Assembly: GCA_036186865.1 (NCBI GenBank)
Contig: AP025057.1
Location: forward strand, 21,095,659-21,159,658
Source: Eustoma russellianum
Taxonomy: Eukaryota > Streptophyta > Magnoliopsida > Gentianales > Gentianaceae
Direction: 5' to 3'
Length of the DNA: 64,000 bases
The notes under the pieces were generated by a model, which saw nothing but the letters and a program-made list of their open reading frames with translations, was not told the origin of the DNA and did not search any database. Position 1 is the first letter of the stretch. Every line of letters starts with the position of its first letter. Positions 32,377 to 44,490 of the stretch are shown here, piece after piece. A program made the position numbers and the translations under genes.

Positions 32377-32386
32377 ATCCCCCACA
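32377..32386 (-). other. Polypurine tract of element E
   Basis: The plus strand reads ATCCCCCACA, so the element strand reads TGTGGGGGAT directly before the LTR start. This is the usual Copia plus-strand priming site. Confidence 0.8.
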
Positions 32387-32923
32387 TGAATGAAAATTAA
32401 TGCAAAAGCAGGTGCAGACTCTAACGCGAAGTCAGACAAGAAAATGTTGCATCAGAAGAGATAGCTTATGGCTTTGAACCTTTCGTAGTGATGTACCCTC
32501 GGATTCACTTGGCTAAGTAGTGACTTGATGTCTTGAACTAGCCAACCTTTGTTGTGAACCTAGACAACAATACTCACACAACATTTTATTTAACACCCTT
32601 TTGGTTCTCATGGTTGTGTTCATTTCGGCCATGAACAACCTGTTTTAGAAAGTGTTTTAGAAAATTCTTGTCTCACAAAATTCTCATAGAAGCGACCCCA
32701 CTTCACACTTGCATAGGTGATTCCTATCAGGAGCATTCTGTCATACCCCACTTGATGTATCAAGGTATAGGACATCATTAAAAGCTTTAGCTCACCCTAA
32801 ATATTCTCTGCAGACAGCACTTATATGTAGCGAAATAAGTAAGTGCTAAACTGAACCTTCATAACTTAGTTGTCCCATTGAACCAAGATTCTGGGATCTC
32901 CAGTCAACAAGGTTGGGTTACCA
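32387..32923 (-). other. 3' untranslated region of element E
   Basis: Non-coding DNA between the pol stop near 32924 and the polypurine tract. No conserved feature was recognised. In other Copia lineages a second frame may lie here, but none is open in this copy. Confidence 0.5.
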
Positions 32924-33313
32924 TTACAAAGATTCTTGCATGGCAGGCTTAAGTCCCATTTCGTTTGTCAATTTTGACATCTGATCTCTAGGCAAGCCCT
33001 TTGTAAACGGATCCGCAAGATTCTCCTTTGATTTTATGTAATCAATGGAAATCATACCATTAGAGATCAATTGCTTAATAGAATTATGTCCCCGATGTAT
33101 ATGTCGTGACTTACCATTATAGATGTTGCTTTGTGCTCGTCCTATAGCAAACTGACTATCACAGTGTATGCTGATAGGAGCGATTGGCTTAGGCCAACAT
33201 GGAACATCTTCTAGGAAATTTCGAAGCCATTTAGCCTCTTCTCCAGCTTTATCTAGTGCTATAAACTCGGCTTTCATAGTGGATCGAGCTATGCACATTT
33301 GTTTTGTGGACTT
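32924..33313 (-). pseudogene. Copia RNase H, element E
   Basis: 124-residue frame with CIARSTMKAEFIALDKAGEE, AKWLRNFLED, SIHCDSQFAIGRAQ, SRHIHRGHNSIKQLISNG and a terminal ENLADPFTKGL block. Together with the end of the RT frame (EGYCDANWISDSKDSKSTSG) it is a nearly complete Copia RNase H. The Glu of the catalytic set is in KAEFIAL and the Asp in HCDSQ. A stop at 33310-33313 (after LLTVGGGGVS) separates the two halves. Confidence 0.85.
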
Positions 33314-34700
33314 TCATGACACACCACCACCACCAACGGTGAGTAGGTATCCACTGGTAGACTTAGAGTCCTTGCTATCTGATATCCAATTTGCATCACA
33401 GTATCCTTCCGATACTGTTGGATATCTTGTATAGTGTAATCCAAGGTTCATTGTGTACTTCAGGTACCTCATCACTCTTTTTAGAGCTTTCCAATGATCT
33501 TCACTTGGATTACTCGTAAACCTGCTCAATTTGTTTACTGAACAGGCTAAGTCTGGTCTTGTATAGTTTCTTATGTACATCAGACTTCCAATTACCTGTG
33601 AGTACTTCAATTGAGCTACAGGTTCACCTCGGTTCTTTCTTAAGTGTATAGTTAAGTATAGTGGGGTCTTTATTGGTTTTGTATCAAACATATTGAATCG
33701 TTTGAGAACAGATTCATTATAATGAGTTTGTGACATAACGAGGCCTTCAGTTATCCAAGAAATTTTAATTCTTAGAATAACATTGGTAACCCCCATATCT
33801 TTCATACCAAAATTTCGTGTTGACAACTTCTTGGTATTCAATGTCACGAGTACTGCCCATGATGAGCATGTAGTCTACATATACCATCATATAGGCGTCC
33901 GGTGTATTCTTGATGTACACACACTTGTCGCGCTCGTTGATCCTGAAGTCATTTAACAACATTGCCTCATCAAACTTCAAATGTCACTATTTCGGTGCTT
34001 GTTTAAGTCCGTACAAAGAATTGGCAAGTTTACACACCTTTTTCTCTTGCCCTGGTACAGCAAACCCTTCAGGCTGCTCCATATAAATTTCTTCTTCTAA
34101 CTCACCGCTCAGGAAGGTAATCTTTACATCCATCTGATGGATTTCTAAGTCGTAGACTGCAGCGATAGCAACTAGCATCCTTATTGAAGTGATCCTAGTT
34201 ACCGGTGAGTATGTATCAAAAAAGTCAAAGACTTCTTTTTGTCGATTGCCTTTACCTACCAACTAGGCCTTGTACTTGTCAATATACTCATCCTCTTTCA
34301 GCTTCTTCTTAAAGATCCACTTGCATCCGAGTGGTTTACTTCCTGATAGAAGAACAACCAGCTCCCAAGTGTAATTTTGAAGAATCGATTCTATTTCATT
34401 GTTTACTGCCTCTTTGCAGAAGGGAGCTTCTAGTGTTGACATAACCTCAGAAAAGGTTCTTGGATCGTTTTCTACCAAGTATGTAAGAAAATCTGGTCCA
34501 AAGGACGTTGATATTCTGGCTTGTTTGCTTAGACGCGGTTCCTCTATTTCTTGAGGGGTCGTCTCACGCACTCGCTTACTAATGCTTGTTTTTTCGTTGT
34601 TTTTCTCTTTCTTTGGAAAGACACCTTCAAAGAACACTGTATTTCTTGATTCCATGACAACATTCTCATGTATGTCAGGAATGTCCGATTTATGCACCAA
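33314..34700 (-). pseudogene. Copia reverse transcriptase, element E
   Basis: RT spread over four adjoining frames. 34263-34700: linker and N-terminal part, ending LGCKWIFKKKLKEDEYIDKY. 33987-34262, just past a stop codon: FDTYSPVTRITSIRMLVAIA, EIHQMDVKITFLSGELEEEI, SLYGLKQAPK. 33765-33980: the catalytic box reads MVYVDYMLIMGS, so the second Asp of YVDD is Tyr. 33314-33847: MSQTHYNESVLKRFNMFD, YSQVIGSLMYIRNYTRPDLA and the start of RNase H. With the altered catalytic residue and the frame breaks this RT cannot work. Confidence 0.87.
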
Positions 34701-35019
34701 GAATCAATATGCACTACCGTTAGTTTCATATCCTATGAATATGCAATCAATTGTTTTAGGCACAATTCTAACTTGTCTTGGTTTAGGCACAGCAACCTTC
34801 GTCAGACACCCCCACACTTTTAAATATTTGTAACTAGGCTTATTTCCTTTCCAAAGCTCGTACGGTTTCATCCATCTTCTTAGATGGAATTATATTTAAA
34901 ATGACGTTGGCTGAGAGAATTGCTTCCTCTCACAAGTTCTGAGGTAAACTTGAACTTATCAACATAGCATTAATAATCTCTTTTAGAGTACGGTTTTTGC
35001 GTTTAGCAATACCATTCGA
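34701..35019 (-). pseudogene. Integrase C-terminal part, element E
   Basis: Continues the integrase from the stop at 35020 (after TAPYSP) in broken frames: the complement encodes a KNRTLKEMINAMLISSNLPQ-like helix, then further C-terminal sequence up to the RT linker. Element D at 1-500 carries the matching segment. The plus-strand frame at 34582-34833 is an antisense shadow. Confidence 0.65.
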
Positions 35020-36423
35020 TTAAGGTGAATATGGTGCAGTCATTTGATGAATAATGCCATGTTCTGAACAGAATTCATTAAATGGTGTATCATATTCGCC
35101 ATCTCTATCACTACGAAATGTCTTAATTCGTTTGCTAAGTTGATTCTCAACTTCATTTTTATAGTCCTTGAAAGTATCAAGGGCCTCGTCTTTGCTACTT
35201 AGCAAATAAACATAACAGTATCGTGTGCAATTATCGATAAAAGTTACGAAATACTTTTTACCACCTCTCATTTGTACAAATTTTAAATCACACACATCGG
35301 CATGAATTAAATCCAAAGGTTTAGTGTTCCTTTCTATTGAAGGAAATGATGTCTTTATCATTTTTGCTTCAACACAGACTTGACATTTTTCTTTATTAAT
35401 GTTTAGTTTGAGTAATAAGTCAAGATTAATCATCCATTGCATTGACTTGTAATTAACATGTCCCAAACGAAAATGCCATAAACAATAAGACTCAAGCATA
35501 TAAGCAGAAGTAGAAGCATTCTTATTAGCCTCTTCGGGTGAAACTTTCTTGGGTACAACTGTCATTACACTTAACTTGAACATATTATTAGTTAAGTACC
35601 CTTTTCCCAAAAACACCCCATTCTTACTCAGAATAAATTTATTACACTCAAATACTAGTCTAAAACCATGACTGACTAGTAAAGCTCCAGAAACTAAGTT
35701 CTTGCCGGTGTCAGAAACGTGCAGTACATCTCGTAGAGTCAATTCCTTTCCTGAAGTCATCTTTAGAATTACATTGCCCGAACCTTCAATCTTCGAACTA
35801 TTATAGTTCCCCATGTACAACTTTTCATTATTTTTCACCAGAGAATAGTCTCTGAACATTGCCCTGTTGATGCAGACGTGTCGAGTGGCTCCAGTGTTTA
35901 CCCACCATTCACGAGGATTTCCTACTGCGTTGCACTCAGAAACAACAACACACAAATCCAGATCATCCAACTTGCTGGCGAGGTTGGCTTTCGCTTTTTC
36001 CTGTTTGTTCTTGGGCTTACGGAAGTCAACACTGTGATGCCCCTGAATTCCACAGTTATAACATTTTCCAGTGAACTTTTTGACTACTTGCTTGCCTTTA
36101 GGGTTCTCTCCGACAGAATTTACCTTTTTCTTTTTCTTCGCCTCTGCGACATGAGCCTTTGCATGACCAGAACTCGAACTTAGCTTTCTTTCAGATCTGC
36201 GGTTGTCCTCCTCTATACGGAGTCGAGCAATCAGATCCTCCATAGTCATCTCCTTTCGCTTGTGTTTGAGATAGCTTCTAAATTCCCTCCACAAAAGAGG
36301 TAGCTTCTCAATCACAGACGCCACTATAAAAGATTCACTGAGCGACATGCCCTCTTCTTCCATTTCGACCACCAACATCTGAAGTTCCTCAATCAGAGAA
36401 ACGACAGTCTTGGAGTCTAACAT
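35020..36423 (-). pseudogene. Gag C-terminus, zinc knuckle, protease and integrase core, element E
   Basis: Longest frame in the window (467 residues). Rough order: gag (residues 1-110; LRIEEDNRRSERKLSS at about 67-82), zinc knuckle (CYNCGIQGHHSVDF, about 121-134, final Cys replaced by Phe), protease (EWWVNTGATRHVC, about 167-179, active-site Asp replaced by Asn), pre-integrase (LWHFRLGHVNYKSMQW, then CQVCVEAK), integrase core (KPLDLIHADVCDLKF, FVTFIDNCTRY, FRSDRDGEYDTPF), ending at TAPYSP just before the catalytic Glu region. Although open, it has lost residues needed for RNA binding and proteolysis. The start used is the first Met; gag continues upstream in another frame. Confidence 0.88.
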
Positions 36424-36902
36424 TTTAAAATAAAAAAATTTTCAAACGACAAACTTCATTGTATCGGCATCCTCCGTGCGGTACTTATTCTCTAAGGCCA
36501 TCCACAGTAACTTGCAGTTTTAAAGGTACAATTCAGTCCATACAACAAATTGTCCAAACAACTTAAAATATGACTTAAGCAAACATAATTACTATAATTC
36601 CAAGCTTCATCCATCAAACTGTTTTGCATATTCTAATTCTGATCTTCAACCAGAACCACCTCGAGAGGATCCTCAGTCAGCATTTTAGCCAAACTTATCG
36701 TTGTCAAGAAAAAAAACATCTTTTCCTGCCAGCATTTGAAGAAACTACCTTCAAACTTTTCCGGCTTCTCTACCTGTCCAACCGTAGGATTAGGAGCAGG
36801 AACGTGTTGAGCAATAGTAAGTGCAATTGGAACAACAATGTTCTGTTCCTGAGAACCAACGTGCACAGCATTGAACGAGTTTGAGCTTTCGTTCTCCATC
36901 AC
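36424..36902 (-). pseudogene. Copia gag N-terminus, element E
   Basis: Frame 36633-36902 starts MMENESSNSFNAVHVGSQEQ and continues into VPAPNPTVGQVEKPEKFEGS and FKCWQEKMFFFLTTISLA, a typical Copia gag start (the W-K/Q-x-x-M/M-F-F-F-L block of UBN2-type gag). From 36632 to 36424 the capsid continues in broken frames to meet the 467-residue frame. It would form the particle shell with the downstream part. Confidence 0.78.
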
Positions 36903-37005
36903 GTTTCAGTTTCTGACATATATAGAAAAACAAATCAGTATACAAACAGAATACTGTAAATAAACCAGTACAGAACTGCGATAAGAAACGAATTCGTCTT
37001 AAGAT

Positions 37006-37556
37006 TGTTAAACTTCTCATATACGAAACTCAGATTCTATTCAAATTAGAAACTGACATTCTGTCTAGCACCAGGATGAGCATAGCTCAGCAGAGGGATG
37101 AGCATAGCACAGTACAGGATGAGTAGAGTTCAGCACTGGATGAGCAGAGCGCAGCATAGGAAGAGCTCAGCACAAGGAAAAATTCAACATAGAGAAGAGC
37201 TCAGCACATGGATGAGCTCGGCAGGGATGAGCTTGGCAGGTATGAGCTCAGCAGCGATGAGCTTGGCAGGGATGAGCTCGGCAGGGATGAGCTTGGCAGA
37301 GATGAGCTCAACACAGGGAAGAGCTCAAGACAGAGAAGAGCTCAGTACAGGGAAGAGCTCAACACAGGGAAGAGCTCAACATACAAGGAAGATCTCAACA
37401 CAGGGAAGAGCTCAACACAGAGAAGAGCTCAAAATAGAGAAGAGCTCAGCACAGGGAAGAGCTCAACACAGGGAAGAGCTCAACACAGAGAAGAGCTCAA
37501 CACAAGGAAGAGCTCAACACAGGGAAGAGCTCAACACACAGGAAGGAGCTCAACAC
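37006..37556 (-). repeat. Right (5') LTR of element E, truncated
   Basis: It matches 30921-31370 of the left LTR, beginning TGTTAAACTTCTCATATACG, then an expanded GAGCTC minisatellite (37070-37553). It stops at about 37556, so over 900 bp of the LTR (the U3-side equivalent of 31370-32376) are missing. The plus-strand frames at 37098-37562 and 37208-37696 (REELNTGKSS-type repeats) are simply the minisatellite translated. Confidence 0.82.
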
Positions 37557-39329
37557 CTATAAGAAACTTAAACAACAAGCAACTAAAAGAAAACGGTGTA
37601 TGTCTATTGAGAAGTTATGTAACAGGTAATAAACTTGTAATAGAAAGACATGTAATAAACTTGATAACATACTTGTGCATGTTGACAAAATCATAGTTCG
37701 ATACAGCGGAAGCAACATAAACATAAACAAAATACAATCAACATGCATTACATTACATTATACGTCTGTACAAGTCATAATGTACTAAGTCCCGAAATCT
37801 TCTAAATACATCATAATCAAATGTCTAACATTTTCAAAAGATAACTTTCTCCATACTTCTATGATCACGATTAATCTATCTGAGCTCGTACTCTATAAAC
37901 CTGTACCGTAGTCTCTGTTCTCTCCAAATAGTGATAAAGGCAAGTGCGAGCGATAAAAGAATCACTCAGCAAATAGTCCACCCGGATATATCATGTGGAT
38001 CATACATATGGAGACGGGGTGATAAAGTAATAGATATGTAAATAAAGAACATAACATGTCACGTCTCTATTTTTAATAGATAAGGTGCATAACGTAAATG
38101 TAACCAATTAACATATAACACATATATAATTAACATCATCATCAAAGTAAGCATTCTTCTACTATCAAGTCAATAAAAACGTTACCTATATATGTCCATC
38201 CTTAATAATCCCAAATCAAGGTCTAAGATAATAATCATACTTAGCCTCATTCTCTATATGCCTTAGATCCCCACATAAACCATGTAATGTGACGTCTTTA
38301 AAACGATGTCATAAAAATTTCGTAACGATGAAAAATTAAATCATGAAATCCATATCCATTTTTCATAAAACTGCCGTAACATATCATTTCCATAAACATT
38401 TAAAACATGACATTTCATATGATGAGTATATCACATATCATAATGTAAGAACGATACCGCATGACACATGAAATGCTTCCTTATAGTCATTATGTACAAA
38501 TATGAACCCAGTGTATCAAACACGTTGTTACATCATATACGTACATGGCATCCTATGGTGACGTCGATAGAATAGATATGTCTTGTCCTAGACAAGGTGT
38601 TACACTCGGTTAACATAAATGTAAAATACTATATGCCCATGACACAAACCTCTCCTAAGTTCGAGTGTCATACTAGCCTTCGGTCATCGATAACATACTG
38701 TATGCCCATGATACCACCAATCCGGTCGATGGCATACCGGTGCTCCATGATCATAAACATAACATATCATAACATGTGTCGTTGGAATCAATCGTCTCAT
38801 CGGTATGGTTCGTTACGTATGAAAACTTTTTAAAACATATCATGAGATGCAATAATTTATGCACATGCTCTCAATTTCTAGGTCTTTTCAAAATTCTATA
38901 TGTTCTCAAATATCCTCATATCATCATGTCATTAACCCTACATTTATATGCACATAATCCAAGTCTTAAATCATGAAAATATGCCATCCTTTGCCTTCCC
39001 ATGTGCCTCGGCCATCAGCCCTTAAAACACCGCACTTTTGGACAAGTTCATCCATCAATGTTTTCTTAGAATATACCTTCTACACATCGTCCAAATGACC
39101 AAAAATCCTAAAACATTTAATATCCATACATACATACTTCAACATATCATAAGAAAATACTTAAAGTATCCATAATTTATATTATGTCACTTTGCATATA
39201 TATCTACATATGAAAATATATAACAAGATTATTTGCTCCAAAAATGACTTAAGGCCGTGGTTAAATATATGTAACTAGTAACTTTTTTGAGTTTATTTGT
39301 TCCATAATTTGCCTTAGGAATTTTGTTAC

Positions 39330-39333
<4 letters not shown>

Positions 39334-39409
<76 letters not shown>

Positions 39410-39414
39410 GTATA
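39334..39414. repeat. (TA)n(TATG)n microsatellite
   Basis: A run of about 32 TA dinucleotides followed by four to five TATG units. It contributes the long Ile-Tyr stretch to a minus-strand frame (39229-40089) that I do not regard as a gene. Confidence 0.92.
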
Positions 39415-40085
39415 TGCAAAAACATAATACAGAAATCGAATGATTGCGCTTCTCCAGCCGAATATGATATGCCGCATTAAAACCTTGTCAAGTAAGACCA
39501 CCCTTGTGGATAAAACCTTGACGAAGGAAAAAGCGTACATATTTATTCGACCGGGAATTGCGCAGAACGTATATGTACAGGAATACATGAATGGAATAAT
39601 GTGAAATGCTATGTAAAGGGCTGGGATGTTGGCGATGTAGCCTGGATGCACTGCGTGGCCGCACATACTCTTGTGAAATGGCTGAGAGAGCTTGCCAGGA
39701 ACTTGTGGAGGCGTAATGTGTTGTACCTCAGCAACAGGGATAAAAGGCGTTAGGAGTAGTAAATTGGATGAGGACAATAGCCAACCAAATGAAGAAGAAA
39801 ACGTACCGAAGTCGTCTTGGCAAGATAACCAAGACGACCAAACGCAAATGAGAGCCATGCAAAATTCCTTATCCAGTCGGCGGGATGTGCGCAGATAGCT
39901 CCTTGTGGACAACATGCGGATGTGCCACCATGAAAAAATAGACACCAAAGCAAAAATGAACCGAGACAATGTAAAATCAATCATAAATGTGGCATGCCAT
40001 ATAATCAGACAGACTAAGGGAACACGCACCGTGGTTGCCTGCGTTCGAAAACACAGGCAACAACCAAAGAAGTATCCTGGCATGA

Positions 40086-40310
40086 TCAAAGTCGAAGAGT
40101 TGGTAGATGACGGTCCACATACAATGCACCTCGTACCTCACACGGTAAGGCTTGGACCGAAGAGTAGCGAGTGAGACCGGGAGAATGATATCCATATCTT
40201 GCGAGCTTATGTGGTGCCATGTTTGCTTCTCTTGGGCAATATTGAAGAGTAGAGCTATTAAGTATGAGAAATTGTGATGCTCGGGCAATATCCAATCGTA
40301 GCTCTCCGGT
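40086..40310 (-). pseudogene. Possible RNase H-like (RVT_3-type) fragment
   Basis: The minus-strand frame contains ARASQFLILNSSTLQYCPRE followed by ANMAPHKLARYGYHS. A hydrophobic helix, then a PREAN block with His and LA, resembles the C-terminal end of the RVT_3-type RNase H domains found in plant LINEs and LINE-derived genes. Only this tail is recognisable, so it may be a fragment of a non-LTR element or of a gene copy. The rest of the 39415-40310 segment has mixed short frames on both strands that I cannot name. Confidence 0.35.
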
Positions 40311-40316
40311 GATGCG

Positions 40317-40344
<28 letters not shown>
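40317..40344. repeat. (TA)n microsatellite
   Basis: About 14 TA units, about 900 bp right of the run at 39334-39414. Confidence 0.9.
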
Positions 40345-40350
<6 letters not shown>

Positions 40351-41505
40351 ACAAATATTATTTCTTGCATGATAGGCCTTATGGACAAAAATTACCCATA
40401 CTAATATGCATATATATTTGCATTACATGTAACAAACTTGTTGGTTCCACTTTAAAGCCTTATGGCCAATTGTTGGTACCTTTCTCTTAGCCACTTAAGT
40501 TTCAACTTTTTCTCATCGATACATATATTATTAATTTAACATTTATTCTATGTACATGCATATTTTTTCCATCTACGTGATGATTTCCAAGTTTAAGAAC
40601 AATATGAAAATACGTACAACATAACGATGATCGAAACCATAAAAACATAGTTTCTTGAACCATGATCATCAAGATTATGTATCATCATAAAATGGATGAT
40701 CAAGCTCAAGAGAAGGCACTAAAACAGCTCCCTTACCCGTGTCGTACCTATTTGTGCAAAATGAGATGATGATCACCAAGAACAACATTTGTGATCTAAC
40801 ATTATAATCATGGATATGATGCCTCACAAACATGTATAATCAAGACCACCTAAAATATGTCCAAAACCAAGAATACCCATGATAAATACATATAATGTTC
40901 TTCATGGAAAATACATAAACATATGCATCAAAGTGAACTTCTTGGTGCTCCTTTCCTAACTTAACATATGACATCATCTTCATTCATTAGTTTCTTCATA
41001 TGACACCTAAGATCTATTCGTTTCTCTTCATTTAGACATATGAGTACACATATTCTCATGTTGGCCGATTTTATAGTTCTCGCATATCACAACATATACA
41101 TCACATATAAACATAGTTTTTACATATTCTTGCTACTAAGACTTGAAAGTACATCATGAATGATTCATCTTTAATATGAACATAGATACTTTAATTAGTG
41201 AAATTCCATGAAGGATCAAGAAAGAGTACTCACATTTCATCATTTAGTTTCAAAATGAAGATTTTTTTCACTTGGCTTGGAGAAAGTTTTCTCCTTTCTC
41301 CTAAGGCGTACCCATGGTGTTGAAGACAAAAAGGGTGAATTAGTGGACAACTATGGAAAGTGATAAATAAAAGGATCTAAAGACATTCTACTAGAAGTTC
41401 TTACCTTACTCCTTCTTGGTTCTTAACTCCACAAAATTCGGCCACCACCTTAGTGAAGGAAGATGTTTTAATTCTTGGCTTGGAGTGATAGTGTGATATG
41501 AAGAG

Positions 41506-41510
41506 AAGAA
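41506..41510. other. Left target-site duplication of the array (AAGAA)
   Basis: The five bases directly before the first LTR read AAGAA and are repeated directly after the last LTR at 57443-57447. The flanks are low-complexity purine-rich (GAAGAGAAGAA), so a chance match is possible; exact abutment to both TG/CA ends argues against it. Confidence 0.75.
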
Positions 41511-44490
41511 TGTAGGACTGCAAGGCACCACTAGAAGGGGGGTTGAATAGTGGGTGCGGAAAATGTGATTTTTAAATTTTGTTTAAACCAAAAACTAAAC
41601 TTCTGAAAATAGTTTCTGTTTTCAAGACCAGTTTTAAAGCGTTTTTAAAACTAGGTTGCAGGTTTTCAAAAATTTTGAAATTTTGAGAGAACTTAGCCTC
41701 AGATGTTATAAGTGTCTCTTAAAAATTTCAGATTTAAATTCAACCTCTAACCCCTTGAAAATTCATCGATGGTCAGATTGCGCAAATCTTCCAGAACTGG
41801 TAGTCTGTCTTGAAATATTAATTCCTATTTGTCCTTAACTCCAAATGCTCTGAAATTTAAACACTAAACCCTTATAAGTTGTATTAACCTTTGCAAGCCT
41901 GAAAATCAGACTGCACTAGTCTCAGAACTTTGGACGTTTAGATGACTTATACTTATCCAAAAAGGTTGAAACTTATGCCAAATTAACCTTAAGACATGTG
42001 GCTATTATTCTGGAAAGTTTCATAATTTTTGAAATACGTTTACTTTTTTTACGAACGTGATAAAAAACGATAAACAGTGCTGAAACAGAAAGTAAGTGCT
42101 AAAAGTAAATGACACCAAGAATTTTATACTGGTTCGGTTATCAACAACCTACTCCAGTCTTCGAGGACACCATCCTCGGTTAACACTAATCACCAAACAC
42201 AAAATAACACATTACCACAGGGTTGATGGAGTTACACACCAACTCCAACCCTTTACAAACCTTGTATGAGAATACAATGCACACGAACACCACCGCCTTG
42301 CAAGTTCAAGATTGATAACACCTTGATCAATCTTTTACAACACTAAAGAGAATATGGTGGCATGTAAGAAGCCTATTCAAGATGTATGAATATGAATACA
42401 AATAGGCTTCAATAGAAAAGAAAGAAAGAAAAGTGTAGAAGAAGAGATGGAAGACTCTTTTTGCACTTTTGAACTTGTGAGGCTTGTCTTGTATTTTGCT
42501 TGCTCTCCTTCTTCTTTTTATCAATGTGTGCCGCCCCCTTGGAGTGCTCTTCGCCTCTTGAAAATTATTTTCTAAGTCCTTGGAAGAGTATATGGAATCA
42601 TTGTAACATGTATTTGCTTACTTGGCATCTTCACAATGGATGATCATTAAGCTTTTGCTTACTTGGCACTCATTGATTGGTTGGATGTTGTCATCACTTG
42701 ATGACAAGACAAATCTGAGAATACCACTTAAAACATGTGCCAAAATCATCATAAAATAGTTATCATAACTTCAAAGATCATCACATAAATTAAGCAAGGC
42801 AAATAACTCCAAAATTCCATGTAAATTTCGGGCGTAAACACATCTTGCACATGCTGAAATTTTAGCATGTGTAACATTCTCATTTCATTCAAAATATTAC
42901 CAAGTTTACTTTGATTTAATCCAAGAAATCAATCACCATTTAGTGAAAGACATTCTTATCATTTTTGGAATAAAAATTTATCATCAACAAAGCCAAAAAT
43001 TCGGCCACTAAGCATTACACACATGCTGAAATTTTCAGCATGTGTGATATTCAAGAATATCACTTTCTTTATTCCATAAAAAATTTAAAACACTTCCATA
43101 CAATCTCCCAATTAATTCACTTAATTCAAGAAGTAAAATATTGCTCATTTAAAGATGAAAATCGGCCAGCCTATAGCTACACATGCTGAATTTTCAGCAT
43201 GTGTCACAAATGTGACAAAGTTTGAAATGTTACCTTGTTTAGCTCCTTTCTTTTTGTCACCAACATTGTATGCTTCATTCTTGGCCAATCAAGATGCCAA
43301 CAAGGCTCCACATATGCTCCATCTCAGCTGATATAGGCGTGTGACATAGAGTTGTGCATGTGCTGAATTTTATTTTTGCAAACTTTGTAAAATAGTGCAC
43401 ATTTAATTATACACACATGGTATATTCCAATCAGCCCTTAATTGAATTTTCTAGAACACTTTGAGATGTATGAAATATGTAAAAGTGTCTAGATACATGT
43501 TTTATGATGTGCCAAAAATGTTCCATGTGTCGTGTACGTAGAAAACCGAATTTTCGATGTTTATCGATTACCCGATTTTTCTCTATCTAAATTCCAACTT
43601 TTTGCACATGTTATATATATATTATGTTACACATAATATAAATAAATTAAACTTTAATATTCAGCTCATAAGGCTGATTAAAGTGACGCCTACACATGTG
43701 ACAAAATTGAAATTGGAATCTCCATAATTTGGCCTTAATGTGAGGTGATTTGTGTGTGCCAACATGGAATGATTTTATGGCTGCATATACCATGTAAGCC
43801 ACGAAAATTATGGCTAATTTTGAAGTGTAGGGGCTGGCCATCTATTTATGACAAGTACGTGACACGTTGGCGAAGTTTCGGTATTCGCCTGATACGACAA
43901 TTTTCGGTTTAGAACTTTTTAATGTGTCGTATTTAATTTGTCATCACCATGACTTATATCATATGATATAAGACCTGAATATACTCATAAATATGAGTTA
44001 AGTATGGTAGTGTGATGTTAACGTACGTACGTAAAATGTATAACGTGTCGGTAGTACGTTGGAATAAATGTGTACGTGCCTTTTTCCAAAAAAATTGAAT
44101 ATATATATATACATATATATAATGGCGTGTGAATTTGTGTGCAGAGGGAGTGGAAGATTTTCCTTTCTTCTACTTGTTGCCTTGGTGCCTTTTCCAAATA
44201 TTGCTTCCTTTAATGAACTACTTAGTCTAATTAACTAAGTACTTCACTTAATGAACTAGTTTAGTTCATTAATTATGGCACCTGAAAATAGTTCAAAAAC
44301 AACAAATGTTTGCCATTTGATGTAAGCTTTAAAGCTTCATGGCTCGTTAGTACGGCAACAATATATATGAACTATATAAGGCAAGTTTCACGGAACAACG
44401 TGTCATGTCATAAAATAGGTCATCCATTTCTTGGTAACACGTTATTTAAATCATGCATTTTGAAATCACTCAAACCCCTTTTTCTCAACA
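41511..44490 (-). repeat. Array LTR 1
   Basis: 2980 bp, TGTAGGACTG ... TTTTTCTCAACA. It is shorter than LTRs 2 and 4 mainly because about 67 bp are deleted near 41880 (the AAATGGGTTGAAAC segment). Its left ~600 bp are less derived than those of LTRs 2 and 3, while its right part is almost identical to LTR 2. It contains three dyads (about 42848, 43020, 43180) and a promoter-like zone at 43841-43985. Confidence 0.9.
43841..43985 (-). promoter_or_regulatory. Putative promoter zone, array LTR 1
   Basis: On the minus strand the zone reads the 20-bp palindrome CTTATATCATATGATATAAG (43962-43981), then ACGTGTCACGTACTTG, then TCATAAATAGATGGCC as the TATA-like element. Equivalent zones are in LTR 2 (48163-48310), LTR 3 (52468-52605) and LTR 4 (56789-56925). 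The ACGTGTC element and dyad are kept in nearly every copy. The role is inferred from order and position. Confidence 0.5.

Larger units (their letters stand above)
30921..37556 (-). mobile_element. Copia element E, near full length, inactive
   Basis: Minus-strand Copia element with 3' LTR 30921-32376, polypurine tract, RNase H, RT, integrase, protease/zinc knuckle, gag and a truncated 5' LTR from 37006. The inner LTR edges agree (TGGTAAACTTCTCA at 30921, TGTTAAACTTCTCA at 37006). The right LTR breaks off at about 37556 after its minisatellite, so no target duplication can be tested. Domain order is Copia-type and the sequence style is Tork-like (tentative). The leader (36903-37005) has no clear initiator-tRNA site; the element strand next to the LTR reads ATCTTAAGACG. 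Confidence 0.85.
37557..41505 (-). repeat. LTR-like DNA, possibly a minus-strand Gypsy LTR remnant
   Basis: About 3.9 kb without open genes. Several blocks resemble, on the minus strand, the 5' LTR of the Gypsy element at 57768-60295 in style and order: a TTCCGCTGTATCG block (near 37710), a GTGGACTATTTGCTGAG block (near 37980) and a leader-like AAGGAGTAAGGTAAGAAC block (near 41405). The sequence continues across the tandem array at 57448. No edges, primer-binding site or coding domains were found, so this is a tentative reading. It includes two (TA)n microsatellites bracketing a distinct segment at 39415-40310. Confidence 0.35.

Noticed and set aside
37098..37696. Plus-strand open frames of 154 and 162 codons with REELNTGKSS-type repeats
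   Set aside because: They are translations of the 17-bp minisatellite in the element E LTR; openness in two overlapping frames follows from the repeat, not from selection.
39229..40089. 286-codon minus-strand frame with a long Ile-Tyr run
   Set aside because: The IY run is a (TA)n microsatellite and the remainder shows no domain or composition typical of a protein; overlapping frames are open on both strands.
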